Assembly: GCA_036186865.1 (NCBI GenBank)
Contig: AP025040.1
Span: 18,606,558 to 18,670,557, forward strand
From: Eustoma russellianum
Lineage: Eukaryota; Streptophyta; Magnoliopsida; Gentianales; Gentianaceae
Length of the DNA stretch: 64,000 nucleotides
Direction: 5' to 3'
A model generated the notes under the pieces. It did not search any database. It worked only from the letters and a program-made list of their open reading frames with translations, and was not told where the DNA came from. Position numbers and translations under genes: made by a program. Shown here piece by piece: positions 45,394 through 55,608 of this stretch. Position 1 is the stretch's first letter. Every line of letters starts with the position of its first letter.

Positions 45394-45892
45394 GATGATG
45401 TTGGCGGCTGAGTTGAGCCCAAACGTGTTGCACTTCTGGTTACTACAGTTGATGGAGGTCTTGGCGGCAATTCATGACAGAGTAGCCTTCTACGTCTAAG
45501 CGCCGCCTGAATGAATCCCTCAGAATCAGGGGCTGTACTAGTAAAGCATTCCTGCAGAATATCTTCATCATAAATACTAGCCGGTCGAGATGACAACCGC
45601 TTAGCAATGTTTTCAGCAACCTCTCTCATCTGTTGTTGAAACTCGGAACGTAAATCTGTGTCACTTTGAATATCTGCATTGCCCATATGGTCAAGATCTG
45701 AATCGGATACTTGACAAACATCTGGATCGTCTGGAATTTGTGATTGCAGCAATTCATGTTCTGGCTCTCCCTGCAACAGCTGCTGAGGCATATTCTCTAA
45801 ACAAATTGTAGTATCAACAGTATCATGAGGTTGCTGCGGTTGCAACAAGGCTTCATGATCTTCCTGCTCCAGATGTAGAGATAGATCCTCGT
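45390..45892 (-). pseudogene. LiA ORF1, C-terminal fragment
   Basis: It reads HEDLSLHLEQEDHEALLQPQ..., is acidic and glutamine-rich, then has SEFQQQMREVAENIAKRLSS and a basic RRRRLLCHELPPRPPSTVVT tail before TGA at 45,392-45,390. No zinc knuckle remains, since the 5' part is lost. The stop overlaps the ORF2 start. Confidence 0.65.
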
Positions 45893-45897
45893 GGCTG

Positions 45898-45952
<55 letters not shown>

Positions 45953-46031
45953 GTGTGTGTGTATATATATGTATATACATATATGTGTATATATATATGT
46001 ACATATATATGTGGAGATAGATCCTCGTGGC

Positions 46032-46067
<36 letters not shown>
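45893..46067. repeat. TA/TATG microsatellite with duplicated LINE piece
   Basis: (TA)n, (TG)n and TATATG runs. The LiA-derived AGATAGATCCTCGTGGCTGT occurs at 45,879 and again at 46,015, so the microsatellite lies between two copies of a short LINE piece. Confidence 0.9.
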
Positions 46068-46068
<1 letters not shown>

Positions 46069-47504
46069 GTTAGTGTATGTGCCCTAGGCCATGATTTGGA
46101 TATTTATGTTATGCATTTATTATTAATAAAAGAGGTTTTATTATCATTATTGTTGGTTAGTATGTTACACAATTTTGATGTATGTCCCTGATTCATTATG
46201 TTATGGAGATAAAATAATTTATAATCAGTATGAGTATTGATTTGATAATCATGAGATGATTATGTGTATGGTGATACGAATCAATCTCATGGATACTTGT
46301 TAGAGAACAGTGTATTGGATAGACCCATCATGAGATTGCTACATGGATTAGCGTCATAAGTAAATCTCATTATAGTCATGTTTTAATCCTTTGACTTGAG
46401 ATTGTCATAGTTTCCAACATAAGGACTATTATATTTTGACATGATCAAACGTTATCCGTAACTGGATAATAATAAAGGTCATGATTGAATGTGATAGAAA
46501 TTATGTGGAGGATATTGAACAATCAAGATAGAATTTGTCTCTCTCTTTTGAGAGAGATATCTTTGGTCCCCTCGATTAGTGAGACTGTGAAATGCATGGC
46601 CGTGCTCAAATAAATTGATAGTGTGATCAATATCATTTGTTTTATCAGTCTACTTAGAGATCGAGTAATCATATGTTTGAACTATATAAGTATGACGCTG
46701 ACCATGACTTATGTTCAAACTAGATATCGTGTGACAAAAGGATTAATGCATGTACTATTATTAGGCTAGTTGGACTTTACTCGTATTAATTGGGTAGTTG
46801 TAATGCCTTGCTAGAGGCCAATTACGACTTGTTGGTTTAATAGAGATTTAATCAACTGCCAATTAATATGGGCCTATCGGGTCACACACAAGAATGCGTA
46901 AGGCTGAGATTAATAATATTAATAATATTAATATTGGATATTAATTATTATTATTATTATTATCGTTTTAATATTAATAATATTAATATTGGATATTAAT
47001 TATTATTAATATTATTATTTTTGTTTTTGTGGTTATATGTATATAGATATATATATGCTGTCAGATAATAATGAGAGAATCCATATCTGATATGGATTTT
47101 GAATATCCTGACAGAATCCATATCTGATATGGATTTTGATTGGCATCAACGAAACCGATTAGGACTCGGTTTTTAATATCCATAAATGCGATATATATAT
47201 CTATGTATCTCGTACATAGAGATATACGAAATACAAACGAAAACAACAGAAACCCTAGAATCGTTTTTGTGAAAAACGAGTTCTTCCGTTTGAAGAGCTA
47301 GCACTCCGGACGGAAGCGTTCGTGTGGATACCGACAGAGGGTGTTCGTGATTTCGCACCTCTTCCATCTGCAGACTTCGAATCTACGGAGGTAGTTTTTG
47401 ATTTCTTTTGTCGAATTAAGCGAACAACATGGATCCTTGGTAGGAAATCGGAGATCAAGTTTTGTTTTCCGCTGCGCGTTTGGCAGTGATCTCGGTTGAT
47501 TTCT

Positions 47505-47508
<4 letters not shown>
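46068..47508 (+). repeat. SoloS: solo LTR of a copia-type element (1441 bp)
   Basis: It runs from TGTTAGTGTATGTGCCC to GATTTCTAACA, with inverted ends TGTTAG/CTAACA. Flanking ATATA on both sides (46,063-46,067, 47,509-47,513) could be a target duplication but lies in a TA repeat. No primer site, polypurine tract or coding region is next to it. It has ATT/AAT runs (46,905-47,030), two copies of a 21-bp palindrome (47,087 and 47,123) and an AAACCCTAG motif near the end. The strand is not certain. Confidence 0.75.

Positions 47509-47541
<33 letters not shown>
47509..47541. repeat. TA microsatellite
   Basis: (TA)n continuing after the solo LTR; it is the right half of the array interrupted at 46,067. 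Confidence 0.95.
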
Positions 47542-47544
<3 letters not shown>

Positions 47545-48286
47545 TATAGGTGTATGTATGTATGTTTGTGTTTCTCAAAGCTCATACTATCCGATAAGGG
47601 GAAGATATGTCAGTTTATAATTATTAAAAGAACGATGTGTAGTTATAATTATTTAATCAAGAAGCAGATCTACGTGTATAATCTCAGTCTACCAAAATAT
47701 ATCCGTTATTATTATCGGCAAATCAATTTAGAAAAGTCTTCTTTCATATATGCACACAGCATAATAATGAAAGACAAGATCTGACGAGGAACTAATTATT
47801 TCTGGTACATTTGTGACCCTGGAGATGTCTTCTTTCAGTTCGGAATATTTTCTCATTTAACAACACACATAGAAAACCTTTAAGCTATCCACGATTTTTG
47901 CGAGGAGCTTCAATTAATCTTTCTCTTGCACAAAAGTCAACCATGTGTGACGGATCAGATCTATACAAAATATAATAATAATAAAGCATAAGATATGTTA
48001 AAGAACAATGTTTAAACCCTCAGCAATTGATACATGTAAATCATAATCCAAATCACATAATAAACACTAAAATAAATATGAGTTTAGCCGCTTATAACTT
48101 GTATAAACTTTTAAAAAACTAAATGTCTGATTCTAAAATGATGATGCAGAAAGAGTATCAATAATACACACATGCAGACGTGTGTTTGCATATATATACA
48201 TATACATATATATGCATATATATATACATACATATACATATATATATATATACGTACATATACATATATATATATATATATCTATA

Positions 48287-48327
<41 letters not shown>

Positions 48328-48412
48328 CTACACTTATATTTATAGTTTTGAGGTGTTTGAAATAAACGAAAAGTATTATTTGTCTAGGACCTAATAATAT
48401 CACCACCATGAG
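47542..48412 (+). repeat. Rep R copy 3, left part
   Basis: It is co-linear with copies 1 and 2 (GGGGAAGATATGTCAGTTTA at 47,598; AAAAGTCAACCATGTGTGAC at 47,931). It includes a long TA/CATATA array (48,188-48,322) absent from copy 2. CoC interrupts it at 48,412. Confidence 0.88.
48188..48322. repeat. TA/CATATA microsatellite
   Basis: About 135 bp of TATATA/CATATA. Copy 2 has only TGTATACATATACTTAGC at this place (24,181-24,198). Confidence 0.95.
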
Positions 48413-48830
48413 TGTTGAGAATTGGGATGAAAGTCTGCCGGGAGAGGAGGAACGGAGAAAGGGAGTGAAGCAACATGTTAAAGGTGTCAAGGTGCATAAG
48501 TGAGTGCAGGAAGAAGAAAGCTCAATACGCTGGCGGTAGGATTTAAAAACAGTGAAATTACTATTTTGTCCTTGACAGTTAAATCAGTTGTATTAGAAAT
48601 TTAAGGACTTTCTTGTCATTTTTATTTCTATACTCTTTCTCCCTCCAATTGCACTGTACAAAAACGAACATTCAGCTGATGGGAGCGGTTATCAATCAAG
48701 AAGCAAGAGATACTTTTTCTCTCCTCCAATTCTGTTCATTGCTCCCTTCGGTTGTTCAACAATTATGCATTTCAATTGATTGCAGTCATTGTTTCTTTGA
48801 ACTTTATGCTTGTTTAGCAGTTTCTTGACA
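48413..48830 (+). repeat. CoC 5' LTR (418 bp)
   Basis: TGTTGAGAATTGGG to TTTCTTGACA; it matches 53,582-53,998 closely. Confidence 0.96.
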
Positions 48831-48842
48831 TGGTATCAGAGC
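48831..48842 (+). other. CoC primer-binding site
   Basis: TGGTATCAGAGC directly follows the LTR; perfect initiator tRNA-Met site. Confidence 0.95.
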
Positions 48843-48957
48843 GAGATGCTTTTGATGCTTTCTCACATATGAAATTGTTTCATTCTTCTTCAATCATTCA
48901 AGGTTTTCTTCGGTCGTTGTTGAGTTGTGTATAATCCTTGGCCACTGTAATTGTGTA

Positions 48958-50210
48958 ATGGCATATCTTGGAGGTTCTAGCTCAGGATCCAAAGGCGATC
49001 AAAATCAAGCAGATGCGAGCCCTGCACAGAATGTAGTATTTGGTCCGAGAGGAAATCAAATTCATCAAGTTGAAAATAGAGGAAATCAGGCTCATCAACT
49101 TGAAAATACTCTCCACAATCCGTTCTATTTAAATCCTAATGACAGTCCAGCGACTATTTTGGCACAGCCACCTCTTAATGCGCACAATTATCATACGTGG
49201 AGCAGGACATTTGAGATGGCACTGGTTGTAAAGAACAAAGTAGGCTTCATTGATGGAAGTATAAGGAAACCTGCATTCAATGATCCTCAGTTTGCAGTAT
49301 GGAGACAGGTAAACACCATGGTACAATCATGGATTATGAACTCTGTTTGTCAATCTATTTCTCAAAGCACTATGTGGTTTGATAGTGCATTTGACATGTG
49401 GAATGATTTGAAGTTAAGATATGGTAGTACAGATCCTTTTAGATTGTCTGATTTTCTGGAAACATTTTATTCTGTTAAACAAGATGGAAGTAGTGTGAAT
49501 GAATATTTTAGCAGACTGAAAGTGATATAGGAGGAGTTGATGGCAGTGAGATCAGTGCCAAGCTGTGTATCTGGAGGATGCAGATGTGAGCTGGCTGGAA
49601 AAATGCAAAATTTTGTTGAAAGTGACTACGTGATTAAATTCATTAAAGGATTAAATGATAGCTTTGATCATGTTAAGTCATGAGTGTTTGTGATGTCTCC
49701 TTTACCAGATATCAATACCACATTCTCAATGGCTCCAAAAATATGAAAGGAAAGTAATGGCGAATGCTGGAATGTCTGGAACAGAGAGTGGAAATGTTGT
49801 CTTAATGACAGATAACCAAGCTTCTGATTGTGTGATGGGTAACACATTTTCAAATAGACAGTCATATGGGGGATACAGGAAGAATGGTGGAAAGGATCAG
49901 TTGGATGGAGGAAAACGTTTCCAGTGTACTCATTGTGGGATGCAAGGGCACACAATTGATAGATGTTACAAGCTATATGGTTATCCCCCAGGTTTCAAGC
50001 CTAAGAACCAAGTCTATTTGACAGAGGCTGTGGAGAAGCAGCCAGAAAAAAGTTCAATGAACCAGGTGAATAAAAGCTTGCAGTCTTTGGTTCTGACTCC
50101 TCAACAGAATCAAAGACTACTGAATTGGCTCAGTAAAGATGATGAGAGCCAGGAGTTTCAGCCAGGGAATTCTTCTCAGAATGTTGTCTTGTCAGCCATG
50201 ATGGATAAGT
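48958..50210 (+). pseudogene. gag: CoC gag, with stops
   Basis: ATG 48,958 (MAYLGGSSSGSKGDQNQA). The copia-like N-terminal block NPFYLNPNDSPATILAQPPL, HNYHTWSRTFEMALVVKNKV leads into the core DPFRLSDFLETFYSVKQDGS. TAG at 49,528-49,530 and TGA at 49,681-49,683 interrupt it, with a frameshift near 49,740. The zinc knuckle is CTHCGMQGHTIDRC (49,927-49,968). It parallels CoD's intact gag. Confidence 0.9.
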
Positions 50211-52100
50211 TGTCAGGTAACTCTGTAACTAATGGTTTAAGTACATGGATTCTTGATTCAGGAGCTACTGATCACATTGTGTCACACTTATCTTTGTTTC
50301 TGTCATGTAAACCTATTAGCCATATAATTATAAGAATGCCTAATGATATATCTGTTCCAACCACACATCTTGGATCAGTAAGAATCAATCCCTTACTGAC
50401 TGTTAACAATGTCTTGTATGTTCCCTCCTTCAAATATAACCTGCTTTCTCTCAGCAAACTTCTTGTTGATCTCATTCTAAACATTCAATTCCATGGCTCT
50501 GTTTGTATCATTCAGGATCAATTGTCCTAGAGGATGATTGGTTCAGCTAGTCTTTCAGGGGGGATTTACGATTTGCAAGGTGTTATACCTTCAACTCAGC
50601 CTAATGTTTGTCTAAATTCATCAATGTATCTGCATCCATCTCTATTGTGGCATTACAGGCTGGGACATGCTTCAGTTCCCAGAGTTCAAGAAGGATAGAA
50701 ACTTGATTCATCTGTGCAAGGTGGACCTCTACAAGTGCCATGTCATATATGTCCCTTAGCTAGACTGAATAAACTTCCTTTTCCCCCTTCATCTTCTGTT
50801 TCCAAATTTCCTTTTGACCTTGTACATATTGACATTTGGGGACCAAATAGACATTCTACAATGTATGCTCAAAAATATTTCCTCACTATTGTTGATGACT
50901 ATAGTAGGTATACATGGGTGTATTTGATGAAATCCAAAACTCAAGTGAGACAAATTCTGCAGAATTTTTGCCAATTTGTGCACACACAGTTTGAAAGACA
51001 AATCAAGGTGCTTAGGACTGACAATGGTCAGGAATTTGTCATGACTGATTATTACGCTAAACATGGCATTGTACACTAAACTTCTTGCATATATACGCCC
51101 CAGCAGAATGGACTTGTAGAAAGAAAACATCAACATATTCTCATAGTGGCAAAATCATTACTTTTTCAGGCCCACTTGCCACTGTCCTACTGGGGTTTTT
51201 CAGTATCTCATGCAGTGTTTTTGATAAATTTGATCCCCACTCCTATCCTCAAACAAAAGACTCCATACAAAATTCTTTTCAAGACTAAGCCAGTTTACCG
51301 GCATTTAAAGGTATTTGGATGTCTAACTTATGTTTGCAACACAGACACTACCAATCATAAGTTTTCACCCAGGGTATTCCGTTTGTGTTCCTGGGACTAT
51401 CCTCTACCTCAAAGGGTCATATACTTCAAACCATAAAGCACAAGCAGATTATAGTGTCAAGAGACGTACAATTCTCTGAATCACAATTTCCTTATGCTGA
51501 TTCTAATTCATTACCTTGTTCTACTTCTTCTGATGTTAATAACATAACACCACTTTCTTCGTCCATTAACCGACATCCTCAACTACTCTGACTATTCACC
51601 ACAAAACACCCTGCCAACACAACCTATTCCAGCAACAAACAACTTGGGCCAATTCTCCTCACCTTCCAGTGCCTCTACATCTGCGTCACATGACACATCT
51701 ACTCTGCCTCAATCGCTCCCAACTTCTTCCACTGCATCAATCATCCCAGATCACCCTTCTCTAATACATACTATTGACATTCTGTTAAGCATCGATCCAG
51801 TAGACAGTACACTCCTTCATACTCTTCCAAACGTCCAGAATACTTCTCCTTCACTTGAAGCTTGCTCTCCTGATACGCATACCAGACCTCATAGGCAAAT
51901 TAAACCTCCTCGTTTCCTCAAAGATTATTACTGTAGTCAGTCTGTGTCTGAACATGTTCCACCTTCTTCTTCTCTCTATCCTATTCAAACTCATCACACA
52001 TTGGATCACTTAGCTCCTCAATACAAGAAATATGTACTTAACGTTAGCTTGCAGCAAGAGCCTACTTCTTATCACTAAGCTGTCAAGTCAACAGACTGGA
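50211..52100 (+). pseudogene. pol: CoC protease and integrase, with stops
   Basis: Protease: STWILDSGATDHIVSHL (50,239-50,289). TAG at 50,528 follows, then the GAG-pre-integrase HYRLGHASVPRVQ and integrase HIDIWGPNRHSTMYAQKYFL (D), LRTDNGQEF (D), a TAA at 51,077 and NGLVERKHQHI (E). All three catalytic acids remain. A proline/serine linker and RFLKDYYCSQSV lead to RT; a TAA lies near 52,076. Confidence 0.9.
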
Positions 52101-53594
52101 AGCATGCCATGGATTTGGAATTAGCAGCCTTGGACGCTAATCATACTGGGACATTGTATCTCTACCTTTGGGAAACAAACTTATAGGTTGCAAATGGGTC
52201 TATAAAATCAAACATAAGGCAGACGAGAGCTTTGAGCGCTACAAGGCTAGGTTGGTTGCTAAGGGCTACACACAACAAGAAGGTATTGACTATGGAGATA
52301 CCTTTTCTCCAGTAGCAAAAATGACAACAGTGAGGGTACTCTTAGCCTTAGCTTCTCTGAAGGGATGGCATTTGCACCAACTTGATGTGAATAATGCATT
52401 TTTGCATGGAGATCTTAGTGAAGACATCTACATGAACCTGCCAGATGGAGTGTTTACTTCAATCCCAAACGGTGTGTGTAAGCTGAACAAATCACTCTAT
52501 GGCCTTAAACAGGCCAGTAGGCAATGGAATCAAAAGCTTACTGACTTTCTGATCTCAAATGGCTACAAACAGTCCATGCATGATTATACTCTGTTCACCA
52601 AGTCTTATCAGGGATCCTTTCTAGCACTACTCGTTTATGTTGATGACATAGTGCTAGCTAGTAATTCTTTGCTGCTCATTGTTGAACTCAAAAATCACCT
52701 ACATCAGGCATTTAAGATTAATGATCTGGGCACCTTCAGATATTTCATTGGCTTAGAGGTAGCCAGGTCTCAGGAGGGGGTGTTCATATTACAAAGGAAA
52801 TACACACTTGAACTTCTGGAAGAGCCTGGATACCTGACATCTAAGCCAGCCAAGAGTCCAATGGAACAAAACATCAAACTGGCTCATGGTGATTCTAGCT
52901 TGATTGAGGATGTATTTGCATACTGTATCTTACTATAACTAGGCCATACATTACTTACACAGTACAGCAGTTAAGCCAGTTCTTAGACACTCCTACAGAG
53001 TTTCACTTGAATGTTGCACAAAGATTATTGAGCTACTTGAAAGGTTGTCCAGGAAAAGGACTAATGTTTCCTAGAAAGGGAGAGGTTAAGCTGAAGGCCT
53101 TCTCTGATTTACACTGGGGAGGATGCGTGGAGAGTAGAAAGTCTGTCACTGGATACTGTATGCTGTTGGGTGGTACACTTGTGTCCTGGAAAGCAAAGAA
53201 ACATACCACAATATCCAGATCATCCTCAGAAGCAGAGTATAGAGCTCTTGCCTCAGCCACCTGTGAGGTGCAATGGATTCTCTATGTGCTTAAGGATCTT
53301 CAGGTGGATTTCAAGGAACCAATTGAGCTGTTCTGTGATAATAAGAGTGCTGTCTATATCGTGGAAAATCCAGTGTTCCACGAGAGGACAAAGCATATTG
53401 AAATTGACTGTCATATTGTGAGAGATAAGTTTCAGCAAGGAATAATAAAGCCAATGCCTATTAGAACTGAGTTGCAACTGGCGGACATTTTTACTAAGGC
53501 TTTGGACTCAAGAAGAATTGCAATCCTGTCTGATGCACTAGGTATGTGGAACATATATGGACAGTCAGGATTGAAGGAGGGTATTGAGAATTAG
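52101..53594 (+). pseudogene. pol: CoC reverse transcriptase and RNase H
   Basis: From 52,168 it is open for 256 codons: CKWVYKIKHKADESFERYKA, HQLDVNNAFLHGDLSEDIYM, SLYGLKQASRQWNQKL and the catalytic LLVYVDDIVLASNS. A small deletion near 52,920 breaks the frame before TITRP. RNase H (53,007-53,594) has GGCVESRKSVTGYC, ISRSSSEAEYRALASATCEV, ELFCDNKSAVYIVENP, RTKHIEIDCHIVRDKFQQGI and QLADIFTKAL. It ends at the polypurine tract. Confidence 0.92.
53571..53581 (+). other. CoC polypurine tract
   Basis: TTGAAGGAGGG adjoins the 3' LTR start (TATTGAGAA, mutated from TGTTGAGAA). Confidence 0.85.
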
Positions 53595-53998
53595 GATGAA
53601 AGTCTGCCTGGAGAGGAGGAACGGAGAAAGGGAGTGAAGCAACATGTTAAAGGTGTCAAGGTGCAGAAGTGAGTGCAGGAAGAAGAAGGCTCAATACGCT
53701 GGCAGGAGGATTTAAAAACATTGAAATTACTATTTTGCCATTGACAGTTAAATCAGTTGTATTAGAAATTTAAGGGCTTTCTTGTCTTTTTATTTCTATA
53801 CTCTTTCTCCCTCCAATTGCACTGTACAAAAACGAACATTCAGCTGATGGGAGCGGTTATCAATCAAGAAGCAAGAGATATTTTTTCTCTCCTCCATTTC
53901 TGTTCATTGCTCCCTTCGGTTGTTCAGCAATTATGCATTTCAATTGATTGCAGTCATTGTTTCTTTGAATTTTATGCTTGTTTAGCAGTTTATTGACA
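53582..53998 (+). repeat. CoC 3' LTR (417 bp)
   Basis: It matches 48,413-48,830. Its first dinucleotide is TA rather than TG; it ends TTATTGACA. Confidence 0.95.
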
Positions 53999-54003
53999 AT
54001 GAG

Positions 54004-54453
54004 GTTCACCACCATCCCCCTCCCCACCCATCCCGCTTCTAGAGTATTTGCCTAGGACCAATATTATCACCAACATGAGGTTCATCTTGCCTCTACTCTA
54101 TATTATTTGTGTAAGACCGAACAATATCAACATGTAAAGTTTGCAACTACGCTAAATGCGCCCTATAATGAAGAGCGTTCAAGAAGACACCACATAGTCC
54201 AAGAAGCGATGCAGATCAAGCTATAAAGCACGCAACGTCCCGAGACAACATGAGGCAAGACCATGAATGGGCAGGAAATGCAAAATTTTGTTGAAAGCTA
54301 AAAACTCTGAATGTCAGGGTCCGTGGAGAACTGAAATTATTAAAGTCTAAAAATAATTTTAAGTTCTCCTAAACTACTACTCCTCGGTTCTATTTTGAGC
54401 CGTCACAAAATATTTTTTCACATCATGTAAATGATAAAAGAAAAGTGTTTAAG
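54004..54453 (+). repeat. Rep R copy 3, right part
   Basis: It matches 30,014-30,505 (GCAAAATTTTGTTGAAAGCT; TCTGAATGTCAGGGTCCGTG). It ends where a gypsy-type LTR fragment begins. Confidence 0.88.
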
Positions 54454-55608
54454 TGTAGCGCTCCGTCCTGAACTCTAGCATCAGGAACAGTACACCTGCC
54501 ATAGTCTGCTACGAGAATTACAAGGCGTTGATAGAAATTCCTTACACGCCAGCAAGAGACGTGGGATTTATTTGCGGAAACATCGTAAAATTAAAACTTC
54601 AATAAATAATTTCAAATGTAATTACAAAAATATAATGTTAAGGGCTGACCAAGCCCGAACAAAGTCACCAAAAAGATAAGTCCGCATTACAAATAGTCTA
54701 CGATCCGAAACATAAACAAGTTATGGCTTCCACTGAGCCCACTCGGCATCATCCTCAATATAAATCAGGTCATATCCTGGATCCGCTGCAAAAAATAAAA
54801 ACAAATACTTATGAGCGATTTTAGCCGCCCGCAAGTATCTACCTGTACCTACTATGGGATCATATATGAGAGGATGGGTTAAGGACGTAAATAAAGTAAG
54901 TAAAAACATACATGTCCTTATTCGCAAATAAAGTTTATCTAAATAACTTCTTCAACCAAAACAACGAATAAGAGTAAAAAATCGAACAACTCATTCCTCA
55001 ATGCCACATTCACATGATGCATGCCTTCTTTAAAATCATGTCACACACAGTCAAAGTCATGCAAATGATATGCATCTCTTTTTTTAACCATGATATGATA
55101 TGCATGTCCCGAGTCCTAATGGTGATAGAATGTGTCCATGTTAGAGACATCCTGCCGTTATCCGCACCGGTGCCCATGTTAAACCTTGTTTGTCTCAACA
55201 CCCGTGCCCATGTTGGGCCTGGCCTGCCGTCTGACACCCGTGCCCATGTTAGACACGGCTTGCCGTCTCCAACACCTGCGTCCATGGTAGACGCAGCCTA
55301 CCGTCCTCAACACCTGCATCCATGTTAGACGCAGCCGACCATCCCAATACTCGTGCCCATGTTAAGCACAACCTGTCAAATGTAATGCTCGTGCCATGAA
55401 TGCAAATGCAAAATCACTCGTAATCCAGTGCATCTATAATCATACATATCTATACATTAATATTTAATTTCCACGCCCGTTTACGAATAATCTTATAATT
55501 ATAATTTCCTATGCAAATTCACTTTCGGCCGGGCACGTACTCATCAAAATGTTTATTCTCAATTTCGGAAATAACATGGATGAACATATACTTCTAATCC
55601 CAATAAGA
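54454..55608 (+). repeat. Gypsy-type LTR fragment with minisatellite, no gene
   Basis: It begins TGTAGCGCTCCGTC right after Rep R text (AAGTGTTTAAG) and shares landmarks with 14,717 (GCGGAAACATCGTAAAATTA, TACTATGGGATCATATATGA). It probably belongs to the Tekay/Del-type LTR family. The minisatellite at 55,122-55,400 lies in it. The right end is cut by LiB. Confidence 0.5.
55122..55400 (+). repeat. 34-38 bp minisatellite, about 8 units
   Basis: CCATG cores recur at 55,136, 55,174, 55,208, 55,244, 55,282, 55,320, 55,356 and 55,393. A typical unit contains ACACCCGTGCCCATGTTAGA and CGGCTTGCCGTC. Confidence 0.9.

Larger units (their letters stand above)
40843..45892 (-). mobile_element. LiA: L1-type LINE with RNase H, minus strand
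   Basis: On the minus strand it has a 5'-truncated ORF1, ORF2 (endonuclease, RT, zinc-binding domain, RNase H), a 3' untranslated region with the tail shared by LiB, LiD and LiE, and an A-rich end at about 40,843. The 5' end breaks in a TA microsatellite at about 45,892. Because both ends are AT-rich, no reliable target duplication is visible. Frameshifts and stops inactivate ORF2. Confidence 0.9.
48413..53998 (+). mobile_element. CoC: Ty1/copia retrotransposon, decayed
   Basis: It has LTRs of 418 and 417 bp, a primer site, gag-pol in pieces and a polypurine tract. Identical ATAGG-like neighbours are absent; the duplications are exactly ATGAG at 48,408-48,412 and 53,999-54,003. It belongs to the CoA/CoD kind of copia. 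It is inserted in Rep R copy 3, about 25 bp from where CoF sits in copy 2. Confidence 0.96.

Noticed and set aside
45891..46073. Tyr/Ile-rich frames around 45,900 and 48,200
   Set aside because: They are translations of TA/CATATA repeats. Only the part of the 45,390-46,004 frame after about 45,892 is LINE sequence.
54400..54470. A solo LTR with target duplication at 54,454
   Set aside because: I could not find its right end or a matching 5-bp duplication, since LiB cuts it. It is reported only as an LTR fragment.
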